Shown: in pieces, positions 6,245-14,421 of the stretch
How the letters are laid out: each line of letters begins with the position of its first letter
How positions within the stretch are numbered: position 1 is the stretch's first letter
NCBI RefSeq assembly: GCF_004134775.1
Contig: NZ_SDOZ01000002.1
Location: forward strand, 1,214,005-1,278,004
DNA length: 64,000 bases
Source of the DNA: Candidatus Borkfalkia ceftriaxoniphila
GTDB taxonomy: Bacteria > Bacillota > Clostridia > Christensenellales > Borkfalkiaceae
Direction of reading: 5' to 3'
The notes under the pieces: model-generated
Told to the model about the DNA's origin: nothing
The model's database searches: none
The model's input: the letters and a program-made list of their open reading frames with translations, nothing else
Translations under genes and position numbers: made by a program

Positions 6245-8563
6245 TCAGTCGGTACTTTCGAAGATGCGCGCGGCGACCACGGTCATGTCGTCCACGGCGA
6301 CGCCGCCGCACATATCGATCGCCTTTTTCAACAGTTCGTCGGCAAAGGTCTGCGGATTGAGGCAGGGCACGCTCTCCATAAAGGCGCAGATATCCGTACT
6401 GGAAGAGAATGCGGAAGTGATGCCGTCGCTGATGAGAACGACGGTGTCGCCCGCGCCGAGCGCTTCGCGCAGCACCGTGGGCTTTACGCTGTCCAGAATG
6501 CCGAGCGGCAGCGATTCGCTCTCCAAAACGCGGATCTTGTTTTCCGAGAGCACGAAGGAGAGGGGCGAGCCTATTTTCACGAGATCGGCGCAGCCCGTGT
6601 CGAGATCGACCGTCGCCACGTCGATGCAGGAAAAACTTTCCTCGCGGTTGAACGAGAGCAGTTGGTTGACGGTGGAAAGAATGGTGTCCGAAGGCATTTT
6701 CGCGCGGTAAAAACTTTCCACGAGCGAGATGGTGCAGTCGGAAATGCGCCGCGCGTACTCGCCGCTGCCCATGCCGTCCGAGAGTGCGAGCATAAAAGTG
6801 CGCTCGTCTATTTTGATGACGGAATGGGTATCGCCGCAGGCGATCTCCCCCGTCTTGGTCGCGGAAGCGATGCCGAACGCCGCGTCGTACGCGGGCTTAG
6901 GCTTTAAAACGTAACAGTATTTGTTTGCGGCGAGCGGCAGTTTTTTCGAGAGCGTCATGCGCCTTCCCAAAACCTGTTCGGCGGCGGAAACGAGTTTTTT
7001 CAGATCGTGCCGCCCGCTCACCGTCAAGGAAAGCGTCAGATCGTCCTCGCCGTACACCATGATCTCGTTGAGCACCACGCCCTTTTTGGCGACGAGGTCG
7101 CGGATGCGCCGCTCCGCGTCGGGGTTCATGGAAAGAGGGGAACTCTGTTCGAGCGCGAGGTTTTTCAAAATGGTGCTCACGCCGCGCGCCTGTTCGGCGA
7201 GCAGGCGCTTGCCCGCGGAGGCGTTTTCCGCTTCCAGCATGCTCTTGCGGTATTCGGAAAGCAGCGCGTTGAGCGTAAACATGATGCCCGAGGGGTTTAC
7301 GCATTCGGCGGTCAGCCGCGCGGGCAGGTCGATCAGATTCACTTTGCCCTTGCCGCCGCCCACGGAAACGAGTTTCTGAATGCTCTCGCCCATGCCCTCG
7401 TTTCTGCACCGCTCGAAATTGGCGCAGCGGCCGCATACGTCCTCGGCGATCTTGTTGCAGATGAACTGCGAGGCGTCCTCCGCGGTCGCGCCCGATTCGT
7501 CCAGGCTGATGAACGTGTTTTCGATCTCCTTGAACACGGCCGCGATCTCGAACAGTTTTTCGCCCGTCGCGGAGCGGTTGGCGTTGATATTCAGCCTTGT
7601 CAGTTGGCGTTCCGAATACAGTTTTAATACGTTTGCCGCCTTTTCGTAAACAAATTCGGGGATGAGCAGAAAGAGAAAACAGGGCACGAGGGAAGTGAGC
7701 ATGGTCAGATAAAAGGCGGAAGACACGAACGCATCCGCGCCCACGGACCAAAAATCCCGCGCATAGCGCACGAACACGTCGCTGAGAAAGATCGCCAGCG
7801 CGGCGGGCAGTTTTCCCGCGCGCAGAAAGCACAGCGCCGCGGCGGAATAGAGGATAAAGGCGGCGCAGGCGGATAAATCGGGCGCGCCCGCCTGCACGCT
7901 CATCGCGATGGCGCGGGGGATGGAGAGAACGAGCGCGACGTAGGCGGCGGAAGCGTTTTTGAGCACGGCGCAGGCAATGAGTATGAGCAAAATCGCCGCG
8001 CCGTCGTAGGCGTAACCGCCCGCGCAGTTGAAAAATCCCGTGCCGACGGCGACGACGGCGGCCGACAAAAAGACGAGTTCCTCCGCCGCGAGGCGGCACC
8101 GCCCCGCCTTGAACAGCACGCATTTGAGCGCGCTGATGAACACGAACGCGAGAATGAAAATGACGATCGCCACGATGGCGGCGCGGTAGATATCGGCGTA
8201 AATGTACTCGGCGTAGATCCATAAAAAGGGCGCGAGCGCGACGGCGAGAAAAATCACCGTTTCCGCGCCGGGTTTTTTGCCCGCGCGGTTGTAGAACCAG
8301 AACACGGCGAAAAACAACACGCCCGCGATCGCGTACACGGGAAAGGCGAGCAGGCTCACGGAAAAACTCAGCCCGCCCGCGAGCAGAAAAAGCCCCACGC
8401 TCGCCCAGATATTCAGGCCGCACACGAGCATCGCCACAAAGAGCGCGAGCGAAAACGGCTCGAACGCGGGCATGGTAAAGTTTAGGAACAGCATGCAGAG
8501 GAAGAGCGTGAAATACAGGATCACGTTTGTGTATCCGTATTTCAACTTGAATTTATCCGACAT
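6245..8563 (-). CDS. spoIIE: SpoIIE-like stage II sporulation protein phosphatase
   Basis: A 772-residue membrane phosphatase. In Bacillus, SpoIIE dephosphorylates SpoIIAA to activate sigma-F in the forespore and interacts with FtsZ at the polar septum. Residues 1-320 hold about ten hydrophobic helices; a middle region carries a CxxCxxxxxC cluster (VCGRCANFERC, near residues 380-390); the C-terminal 230 residues form the PP2C domain with the metal-binding LSDGMGSGEYA and VLISDGI motifs. GGAG precedes the ATG at 8563; a TATAAT box lies at 8601-8596 but no good -35 or Spo0A box could be assigned. Length is slightly under the Bacillus protein (827). Confidence 0.93.
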   Translation of the reverse strand: MSDKFKLKYGYTNVILYFTLFLCMLFLNFTMPAFEPFSLALFVAMLVCGLNIWASVGLFLLAGGLSFSVSLLAFPVYAIAGVLFFAVFWFYNRAGKKPGAETVIFLAVALAPFLWIYAEYIYADIYRAAIVAIVIFILAFVFISALKCVLFKAGRCRLAAEELVFLSAAVVAVGTGFFNCAGGYAYDGAAILLILIACAVLKNASAAYVALVLSIPRAIAMSVQAGAPDLSACAAFILYSAAALCFLRAGKLPAALAIFLSDVFVRYARDFWSVGADAFVSSAFYLTMLTSLVPCFLFLLIPEFVYEKAANVLKLYSERQLTRLNINANRSATGEKLFEIAAVFKEIENTFISLDESGATAEDASQFICNKIAEDVCGRCANFERCRNEGMGESIQKLVSVGGGKGKVNLIDLPARLTAECVNPSGIMFTLNALLSEYRKSMLEAENASAGKRLLAEQARGVSTILKNLALEQSSPLSMNPDAERRIRDLVAKKGVVLNEIMVYGEDDLTLSLTVSGRHDLKKLVSAAEQVLGRRMTLSKKLPLAANKYCYVLKPKPAYDAAFGIASATKTGEIACGDTHSVIKIDERTFMLALSDGMGSGEYARRISDCTISLVESFYRAKMPSDTILSTVNQLLSFNREESFSCIDVATVDLDTGCADLVKIGSPLSFVLSENKIRVLESESLPLGILDSVKPTVLREALGAGDTVVLISDGITSAFSSSTDICAFMESVPCLNPQTFADELLKKAIDMCGGVAVDDMTVVAARIFESTD

Positions 8564-8663
8564 GATTTGTACTCCGAATGAAAATGATTTTATTCATTAT
8601 ATCACGCGCGCGCGTACAAAATTTGCCGCATTTTAGCGAATTTATGCCGATTTGGTCTTGCCG

Positions 8664-8903
8664 CTATTGCTCTTCGCGAAAAAACGATAAAAGGATTTTG
8701 ACGTCTTCTTCCGCCTCTTCGAGCATTTGAACAGAAATTTTCACGCTTTTTTCGGCGGGACGGAATTGCGTGCAAAAATTTTTCTTTTCCGTATATTTTT
8801 TATGAACGGCACATACTCCTGCGTCCGCATTCCAAAAAGTATAAGTTACTTTCCAATAAAGCGGTTCATAAAACATGCAACGGCGGCAAACTTTATTCGT
8901 CAT
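8664..8903 (-). CDS. Small Cys4 protein (second of a tandem pair)
   Basis: A 79-residue protein of unknown function. The ATG at 8903 is chosen because GAGGA lies 9 bases upstream and it overlaps the preceding gene by 11 bases; the longer frame would start inside that gene. Cysteines 6, 9, 31 and 44 follow C-x2-C-x21-C-x12-C, exactly the spacing of the neighbour at 8893-9171, with a shared CAV after the third Cys. This suggests one bound metal ion, probably zinc. A Glu-rich C-terminal helix follows (VQMLEEAEEDVKILLSFF). Base composition is AT-richer than the flanking core genes. Confidence 0.6.
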   Translation of the reverse strand: MTNKVCRRCMFYEPLYWKVTYTFWNADAGVCAVHKKYTEKKNFCTQFRPAEKSVKISVQMLEEAEEDVKILLSFFREEQ

Positions 8904-9171
8904 CGAAATTTTCCTCTTCATTATCTCGTAATACTTGTCGGATTGCCGAAATTTCTGCAAGGATTTCATTTAAAGCCATAGTAGCCGCTTTTTTACTGCT
9001 ACGCCAACCTCTTTTTAATTGATACGATTTACAGGATTCAAAGTTTAATACAACTTTTTGTTGTACCGCACAATAACCGAATTTAGCCCTTTTAAAATCA
9101 CGCGCCTTTTTTATGTAGTACGCGTCGAAATTTTCGCATCGAAAACATCTATTTTTTTGTTCTTCTTCCAT
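8893..9171 (-). CDS. Small Cys4 protein (first of a tandem pair)
   Basis: A 92-residue protein, start ATG at 9171 with GGAGG 8 bases upstream; an upstream in-frame ATG at 9219 lies inside the promoter/operator region. Cysteines 9, 12, 34 and 47 have the same C-x2-C-x21-C-x12-C spacing as the downstream gene. The middle is basic (KKARDFKRAK), the C-terminus is a helical segment ending in an acidic tail (DNEEENFDDE). The pair and the divergent XRE gene form a compact module. A nucleic-acid or antirepressor role would be a guess; I recognise no named family. Confidence 0.6.
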   Translation of the reverse strand: MEEEQKNRCFRCENFDAYYIKKARDFKRAKFGYCAVQQKVVLNFESCKSYQLKRGWRSSKKAATMALNEILAEISAIRQVLRDNEEENFDDE

Positions 9172-9190
9172 AGTAAACCTCCGTATCTTA

Positions 9191-9241
9191 ATATTACTAC
9201 AAACAAGTTTGTAATGCAAGTATATTCACAAATATTTTTGT
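9191..9241. promoter_or_regulatory. Divergent promoter with two ACAAA-N4-TTTGT operators
   Basis: Two inverted repeats of identical form, ACAAA-CAAG-TTTGT (9199-9212) and ACAAA-TATT-TTTGT (9228-9241), 29 bp apart centre to centre. A minus-strand promoter, TTGCAT (9219-9214), 17-base spacer, TAATAT (9196-9191), has operator 1 inside its spacer. Operator 2 lies closer to the XRE gene, where TAGAAT at 9241 could serve as its -10. The likely ligand is the XRE protein at 9262, which would control both directions. Confidence 0.65.
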
Positions 9242-9261
9242 AGAATAATATTAGGTGTAGT

Positions 9262-9480
9262 ATGTATGAAATCGGAGAAGAGTTGAAATACCATAGGGAA
9301 AAGAATGGATTCTCACAAAGTTCTCTTGCTACGGCAACAGGTATTTCTCAACAAAAAATAAGTTATTACGAAAGCGGCAAACATTCAATACCTATTGAGT
9401 TTTGCATAACGCTTGCAGACTTTTACGGAATTTCGCTGGACGAACTTGTCGGCAGAGATTTTATACAAAATCAAAAATAA
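9262..9480 (+). CDS. XRE family HTH regulator
   Basis: A 72-residue single-domain helix-turn-helix protein of the Cro/C1 class; the HTH spans about residues 5-60 (LKYHREKNGFSQSSLATATG, recognition helix near ISQQKISYYESG). AGGTG precedes the ATG. There is no extra sensor domain. It is divergent from the two Cys4 genes and separated by a pair of matching inverted repeats, so it probably represses that operon and itself. Codon use is AT-rich compared with mnmG next door, a sign of acquisition. Confidence 0.85.
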   Translation: MYEIGEELKYHREKNGFSQSSLATATGISQQKISYYESGKHSIPIEFCITLADFYGISLDELVGRDFIQNQK

Positions 9481-9508
9481 AAGGCACGGGTTGAACCGTG
9501 CCTTTTTT
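9481..9508. terminator. Bidirectional terminator, XRE / mnmG
   Basis: Stem AAGGCACGG/CCGTGCCTT (9481-9489, 9496-9504) with TTTTTT on the plus strand and TTTTATTTTTG on the minus strand, placed between two convergent genes. Confidence 0.85.
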
Positions 9509-9518
9509 CGCGATGTTT

Positions 9519-11387
9519 TTAAGAACGTAAAGAAAGATACACCATGAGAACGGCGATATCCGCGGGATTGACGCCCGAAATGCGTCCCGCCTGCCCGAGA
9601 TTCGCGGGGCGTATCTGGTTGAGTTTTTGCCGCGCTTCCAGCCTTAACCCGTCTATCTTCATGTAGTCGAGGTCGGCGGGCAGTTTTTTGTCTTCCAACT
9701 TTTTCGCCTTTTCGATCTGTTCCAGCCCGCGTTTCAGATATCCTTCGTATTTCACGCCGATACACGCCGTTTCGATATCTTCGCGCCGCCGTCCCTGCAA
9801 AATGCCGAACGTCTCGATGATATCCTCCAAGGGGATCGCGCGGCGTATCATATCCGCATAACTTACGCCCCCGAACAGTTCCCCGAATCCGTGCGCTTTC
9901 ATGAACCCGTCCGCATCTTTGGGCGATACGCGCCCGTCCAATTCCCGCAAGATCTCTTCCACGGCGCGCCGCCGTTCACAAAACCTTTGGTAGCGCTCTT
10001 CGCCCGCAAGTCCCGCGTCGTACCCGATCTGTGTCAGTCGGAAATCCGCGTTGTCCTGCCGCAGATGTATGCGGTGCTCCGCGCGCGAGGTCATCATGCG
10101 GTAAGGCTCGTTGGTGCCCTTGGTCACGAGATCGTCGATCAGAACGCCGATATACGCCTCGTCCCTTCGCAACACGATCTGCGGCTTGCCGCGCAGTTTC
10201 AAAGAGGCGTTCAGCCCCGCGATCAGCCCCTGCGCCGCCGCTTCCTCGTATCCGCTCGTGCCGTTGATCTGCCCCGCGGTGTACAACCCCTCGATTTTTT
10301 TGAATTCGAGGGTGGGGAACACGTCCAGCGTATCGATGCAGTCGTATTCGATGGCGTAGGCGTAGCGCATGATCTTCACGTGTTCCAACCCCGCCACGGT
10401 GCGGTACATATCCCGCTGTACGTCGTGCGGCAGCGAAGAGGACATGCCCTGCACGTACACTTCCGCGGTGTCCGCCGATTCGGGTTCCAAAAATATCTGG
10501 TGGCGCTCCTTATCGGCAAAACGCACCACTTTGTCCTCGATGGAAGGGCAGTAGCGCGGCCCCGTGCCCTTGATGACGCCGCTGTATAAGGGCGAGCGGT
10601 GCAGATTGGCGCGGATGATCTCGTGCGTCTTTTCGTTGGTGTAGGTGAGATAGCAGGGCGTCTGTTTTTGCGGAACGCCGTCCGAAAGATAGGAAAAGGG
10701 ATAAATATCCGTTTCCCCGTCCTGTTTTTCGCATTTGGAAAAATCGACGGTGCGCCCGTCCACGCGGGCGGGGGTGCCCGTCTTGAACCGCCTTACCTTA
10801 AATCCCAACGAAATGAGATTTTCGGTTAGTAAGTTTGCGGGCGCGAACCCGTTGGGGCCCGAACTTTGCTTGGTTTCGCCCACCACGATCTCGCCTTTGA
10901 GATAGACGCCCGTCGCCAGGATCACCGCTTTGGCGGTCAGAATCTCCCCGACGGCGGTCCGTACGCCCGTCACTTTGCCGTTTTCGGTCAGAATTTCCGC
11001 CGCCTCTCCCTGTAATATCGAGAGGTTTTCGGTATGTTCCAGCGTCTTTTTCATCTGCGTATGGTAGGCGTTTTTGTCCGCCTGCGAGCGCAGGCTCTGC
11101 ACCGCGGCGCCTTTGCCCACGTTGAGCATCCGTATCTGTAACGCGGTCTTGTCCGCGTTGACGCCCATTTCGCCGCCGAGCGCGTCGATCTCGCGCACGA
11201 GATGCCCCTTGGCTGTGCCGCCGATGGAGGGATTGCACGCCATGAAAGCGATGCTGTCGAGATTCAAAGTGAGCATCACCGTCTTGATGCCCGTGCGCGC
11301 GAGGGCGAGCGCCGCCTCGCAGCCCGCGTGTCCCGCGCCCACGACCACGGCGTCGTATTCGGTTGTATAGAAGCGATTTTTGACCAT
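9519..11387 (-). CDS. mnmG: tRNA U34 carboxymethylaminomethyl modification enzyme MnmG (GidA)
   Basis: FAD-dependent partner of MnmE that installs the cmnm5 group on wobble uridine of several tRNAs. 622 residues, full family length. The N-terminal dinucleotide-binding motif GAGHAGCEAALA (residues 17-28) and the CNPSIGGTAKGHL block are intact, as is the C-terminal GRISGVNPADI helical segment. Its usual partner gene mnmE is not in the window. mnmG beside dnaA fits the origin-proximal location common in Firmicutes. The RBS is poor (GGAA), so translation may depend on readthrough from dnaA or on another start. Confidence 0.97.
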   Translation of the reverse strand: MVKNRFYTTEYDAVVVGAGHAGCEAALALARTGIKTVMLTLNLDSIAFMACNPSIGGTAKGHLVREIDALGGEMGVNADKTALQIRMLNVGKGAAVQSLRSQADKNAYHTQMKKTLEHTENLSILQGEAAEILTENGKVTGVRTAVGEILTAKAVILATGVYLKGEIVVGETKQSSGPNGFAPANLLTENLISLGFKVRRFKTGTPARVDGRTVDFSKCEKQDGETDIYPFSYLSDGVPQKQTPCYLTYTNEKTHEIIRANLHRSPLYSGVIKGTGPRYCPSIEDKVVRFADKERHQIFLEPESADTAEVYVQGMSSSLPHDVQRDMYRTVAGLEHVKIMRYAYAIEYDCIDTLDVFPTLEFKKIEGLYTAGQINGTSGYEEAAAQGLIAGLNASLKLRGKPQIVLRRDEAYIGVLIDDLVTKGTNEPYRMMTSRAEHRIHLRQDNADFRLTQIGYDAGLAGEERYQRFCERRRAVEEILRELDGRVSPKDADGFMKAHGFGELFGGVSYADMIRRAIPLEDIIETFGILQGRRREDIETACIGVKYEGYLKRGLEQIEKAKKLEDKKLPADLDYMKIDGLRLEARQKLNQIRPANLGQAGRISGVNPADIAVLMVYLSLRS

Positions 11388-11404
11388 AAGAAATTTCCGT
11401 TTAC

Positions 11405-11435
11405 AAAATCCGTTTCAAAAATTGAAACGGATTTT
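11405..11435 (-). terminator. dnaA terminator
   Basis: Fourteen-base perfect stem AAAATCCGTTTCAA/TTGAAACGGATTTT with a 3-base loop, 6 bases after the dnaA stop. Its own 3' arm supplies the U-run on the minus strand. Some readthrough into mnmG is likely because no separate mnmG promoter is evident. Confidence 0.7.
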
Positions 11436-11441
11436 CCTTCG

Positions 11442-12797
11442 TTACTGTTTTAAAATGATATTTTTGATATCGTTCACTTCTTTCGCCACGCGGTCGTTCA
11501 CTTTCAGAAGGTTGTTCACCTTTTCCCGCGAATGGATGATGGTGGTATGATCTCTGCCGCCCATCGCCTCGCCGATGGAAACGAGGGGAATGTTCATGAT
11601 ATCGCACATGAGGAACGCGCAGATCTGGCGGGGCTGTACGAGTTCTTTTTTCTTGCTCTTGCCCAAAAGGTTTTCGCGCGAAATTTTATAAAAAGCGCAG
11701 ACGCTGGAAATGATCTTATCCGAAGTCACCGTTTCGTGTTCTTCTTCGCTCACCGCCTCGTTGAGCGCGTTTGCGGCAAGTTCGAGCGTGATGGGCTGTT
11801 CGTGCAGTTTGCTTGCGAAAATGACCTTGGTGAGCCGCCCTTCCAGCGTGCGCACGTCGGTGCCCGAATCGCGCGCCAGAAAATCCAGAACGTCGTTGGA
11901 AATAACGACTTTGCGCTCGTAGGATTTTTGTTTGAGAATGGCGATCTTGGTTTCGGTGTCGGGCGGCTGAATGTCCGCGATCAGCCCGCCCTCGAACCGC
12001 GTTCTGAGGCGCTCCTCGAGCGTTGCGATCTCCTTGGGCGGCACGTCGGACGTGAGCACGATCTGTTTGTTCTGCGATTGCAGTTCGTTGAACGTGTGGA
12101 ACAATTCTTCCTGCACCGCCTGCTTTTTGGCGAGGAACTGCACGTCGTCGAGCAACAGCACGTCGCAGTTTCTGTAGCGGCTCCTGAAACGCGCCTGCTT
12201 GTCCCTGCTGTTTCCGCCCTTGTTGAGGTAAATGGAATCGATGAGTTCGTTGATAAACTTGTCGCAGGTGGTGTAGATGACGCGAAGGGAAGGTTTATGC
12301 AGATTGATATAGTTGGCGATGGACTGCAAAAGGTGGGTTTTGCCCAGTCCCGAAGCGCCGTATATGTACAGGGGGTTGAAATTCGCCGCGGGGTTTTTGG
12401 CGACCGACTGCGCCGCCGCGAACACGAAATCGTTGCTCTTGCCCGCCACGAACGAATCGAAGGTGTAGCGCGGGTTCAGATTGCCCGCAACGTCGTCGTC
12501 ATCGTCGAAATCTTCTACGCTCGTAAACACCACGTCGTCCTTGCCCTCGACCATCAACTCGAAATCGGTGATGCCTGTGTTTGCTTTGCGGATGGCGCTT
12601 TTCATGGTGTCGGCGAGTTTCGTTCCGATATAGTTCGCGAAAAATTCGGTGTCCGTTTTCAGTACGATCTTAGTCTCTTCGATATCCACGGGAACGAGTT
12701 TGGAAATGTACATCTCGTAGGTGATGGGGGAGATCATTTCCTGCATAACTCCTTGTATTTGTTTCCATAAAAATTCGAATTGATTGTTTTCGGACAT
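11442..12797 (-). CDS. dnaA: Chromosomal replication initiator DnaA
   Basis: Origin-binding AAA+ ATPase, 451 residues. Start ATG at 12797 with GAGGT 6 bases upstream; the frame extends further but lacks similarity. Domain I (residues 1-80) is followed by a short acidic linker (FDDDDDVAG), the ATPase with Walker A GASGLGKTHLL and Walker B VLLLDDVQFL, and the C-terminal DNA-binding domain with GGRDHTTIIHS. Unusually, the downstream partner is mnmG rather than dnaN, and recF is transcribed divergently. The strand of most genes switches at this gene. Confidence 0.98.
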   Translation of the reverse strand: MSENNQFEFLWKQIQGVMQEMISPITYEMYISKLVPVDIEETKIVLKTDTEFFANYIGTKLADTMKSAIRKANTGITDFELMVEGKDDVVFTSVEDFDDDDDVAGNLNPRYTFDSFVAGKSNDFVFAAAQSVAKNPAANFNPLYIYGASGLGKTHLLQSIANYINLHKPSLRVIYTTCDKFINELIDSIYLNKGGNSRDKQARFRSRYRNCDVLLLDDVQFLAKKQAVQEELFHTFNELQSQNKQIVLTSDVPPKEIATLEERLRTRFEGGLIADIQPPDTETKIAILKQKSYERKVVISNDVLDFLARDSGTDVRTLEGRLTKVIFASKLHEQPITLELAANALNEAVSEEEHETVTSDKIISSVCAFYKISRENLLGKSKKKELVQPRQICAFLMCDIMNIPLVSIGEAMGGRDHTTIIHSREKVNNLLKVNDRVAKEVNDIKNIILKQ

Positions 12798-12911
12798 TAT
12801 AAACCTCGAAACACTTTCTCTTTTTCCGCAAATTTGGTATAATAAACCCGCAGCCGATAAGGTTTTTCTATTATAATACAAATTTCGAGGAAAAGAAAGT
12901 ATTTTTTGACC
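12798..12911. promoter_or_regulatory. dnaA-recF divergent intergenic region
   Basis: An AT-rich 114-base gap with TATAAT-like boxes in both directions (plus strand 12838-12843 and 12872-12877; minus strand 12875-12870) but no convincing -35. No TTATCCACA-type DnaA box was seen within it. It marks the point where gene orientation changes from leftward to rightward. Confidence 0.5.
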
Positions 12912-14009
12912 ATGCGCATAAAAAAATTATTGTTAAAAAATTTCAGAAATTACGGCGAAGAGGTTTTCGGGTTTGACGAAGGGCTCAACGTGCTGTACGG
13001 GAAAAATGCGCAGGGAAAGACCAACTGCGCCGAAGCCGTGTTCTATCTGTGCACGGGCGCTTCGCCGCGCGCCAAAAAGGACAAACAACTCATCAAGAGC
13101 GGCGAAGAATCCGCCTATATCCGCGCCGAGGCGGAAGGGCGCTACGGTTCGGTGACGATCGAGGCGAACGTCTACGAAAACAAGCGCGAAGTGCGCGTCA
13201 ACGGCGTGAAGATCTCCAAAAACGCCGACCTTCTGGGCAATATCAACAGCGTATTTTTCAGCCCGGGGGAACTACGGCTCATTCAGGACGGGCCCGAAGA
13301 GCGCAGAAGGTTTCTGAACGTATCCAACTCGCAGATGTCGAGAAGTTATTATACGGCGCTCATACGCTACAATAAAATTCTGGAACAGCGCAACGCGCTC
13401 CTAAAAAACCGCGATATCGAACTGATCTACGAAACGCTGCCCGTCTGGGACGCGCAGTTGGCGCATTACGCGGCGGAACTCGTCGATAAACGCAAGGAAT
13501 ATCTGGAAATGCTCGCGCCTCTGGCGCAGGAAAAGCACGCGTATCTGACGGATAACGCCGAAAAACTGGAAATTTCCGCGGAAAAGTGCTACGGCAAAAA
13601 CGCGATGGAAACGGAGCAGGCGCTGTTTGCGGAATTTTCCTCCAACTACGAGCGCGACATACGGCTGGGATTTACCGCGTCGGGACCGCACCGCGACGAT
13701 ATCAAGGTGCTGATCGACGGGGTGGAAGCGCGCGTGTACGGCTCGCAGGGGCAGACGCGCACGGCGGCGCTCGCGGTGAAACTTGCGGAAGTGGAAATTT
13801 TCAGACAGATTTCGGGCGAGTATCCCGTATTGATCTTAGACGACGTGATGAGCGAACTCGACCTGTCACGCCGCAAAAAACTGATCGGCAAGATCGACGG
13901 GATCCAGACCATTCTCACCTGCACGCACACGGAAAAGGTGCTCTACGGAAAAGAATGCAACAAAATACGCATCGCGAACGGGAAGATTATTTCAAGTTCA
14001 CGGAAATGA
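12912..14009 (+). CDS. recF: DNA replication and repair protein RecF
   Basis: SMC-like ATPase that loads RecA at gaps together with RecO and RecR. About 365 residues. The ATG at 12912 begins the family start (MRIKKLLLKNFRNYG); a TTG two codons earlier (12906) is closer to the GAGG at 12887 and cannot be excluded. Walker A GKNAQGKTN, a signature-like region, and Walker B LDDVMSELD near residue 320 are intact. In most Firmicutes the order is dnaA-dnaN-recF on one strand; here recF is alone and divergent. An 18-bp hairpin overlaps its stop codon. Confidence 0.96.
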   Translation: MRIKKLLLKNFRNYGEEVFGFDEGLNVLYGKNAQGKTNCAEAVFYLCTGASPRAKKDKQLIKSGEESAYIRAEAEGRYGSVTIEANVYENKREVRVNGVKISKNADLLGNINSVFFSPGELRLIQDGPEERRRFLNVSNSQMSRSYYTALIRYNKILEQRNALLKNRDIELIYETLPVWDAQLAHYAAELVDKRKEYLEMLAPLAQEKHAYLTDNAEKLEISAEKCYGKNAMETEQALFAEFSSNYERDIRLGFTASGPHRDDIKVLIDGVEARVYGSQGQTRTAALAVKLAEVEIFRQISGEYPVLILDDVMSELDLSRRKKLIGKIDGIQTILTCTHTEKVLYGKECNKIRIANGKIISSSRK

Positions 14010-14037
14010 TTTTGAGACGTCAAAATCATTTCCGTGA
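13998..14037. repeat. 18-bp perfect hairpin over recF stop
   Basis: Arms 13998-14015 and 14020-14037 are perfectly complementary around a 4-base GACG loop; the stop TGA of recF lies in the left arm. There is no T-tract on the plus strand, so it is not a standard terminator; it could protect the 3' end of the mRNA or mark the end of a repeat element. Confidence 0.7.
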
Positions 14038-14182
14038 TTGCAGGGTTCCGCCCTCTTCGCGGCGCTTTTTCGGGGCACGCCATAATTACGCGCCGCGAAT
14101 TCACCCGCTGAGGCGGCAAAGCCGCAAATCGGGGTTCGCCGCGCAAAAGCGTGGTTTTGCTTGCGAAAGCGAATATAAATAA
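14038..14182. other. G+C-rich intergenic segment, possible dispersed repeat
   Basis: A 145-base stretch with several short palindromes (for example GCGGC-AAA-GCCGC near 14112-14125) and no credible ORF. Together with the preceding perfect hairpin it resembles an intergenic repeat unit, but only one copy is in the window. Confidence 0.3.
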
Positions 14183-14210
14183 AAACGCTCTCCGAAAACG
14201 GAGAGCGTTT
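14180..14210 (-). terminator. Terminator of the XRE gene at 14209
   Basis: Twelve-base stem AAACGCTCTCCG/CGGAGAGCGTTT, 4-base loop, followed on the minus strand by TTTATTT. It abuts the stop codon. Confidence 0.85.
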
Positions 14211-14415
14211 ATTCTGTTCTGCCGAGTAAATAATCGGCTGAAACGTCGAAATAATCTGCAACTAAAATGATATTGTCGGCGGTCGGCTGCTTTTTACCAT
14301 TTATCCATTCGGAAACTGTCGCTCCAGATACTTTAATCGCGCGAGATAATTCTGCTTGATTTTTTCCTTTTAAAATAAGTTGTTCTTTTATTCTTTCAGC
14401 AAATTTATTTATCAT
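14209..14415 (-). CDS. XRE family HTH regulator, predicted leaderless
   Basis: A 68-residue Cro/C1-type repressor with one HTH domain (FAERIKEQLILKGKNQAELS, recognition helix GATVSEWING). The ATG at 14415 is preceded by no SD; instead a TATAAT box ends 6 bases upstream (14427-14422), which would place the transcription start on the A of ATG. A longer frame to 14526 crosses the operators and is rejected. It is divergent from the gene at 14509, whose promoter carries CTAAAG repeats that this protein probably binds. Confidence 0.85.
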   Translation of the reverse strand: MINKFAERIKEQLILKGKNQAELSRAIKVSGATVSEWINGKKQPTADNIILVADYFDVSADYLLGRTE

Positions 14416-14421
14416 AATTTT

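Noticed and set aside
12906..12911. TTG start for recF
   Set aside because: The ATG two codons later matches the family N-terminus; the TTG remains possible because it is closer to the SD.
13943..14261. Small minus-strand ORFs downstream of recF
   Set aside because: They run through the perfect hairpin and repeat-like segment and through a terminator, and lack ribosome sites.
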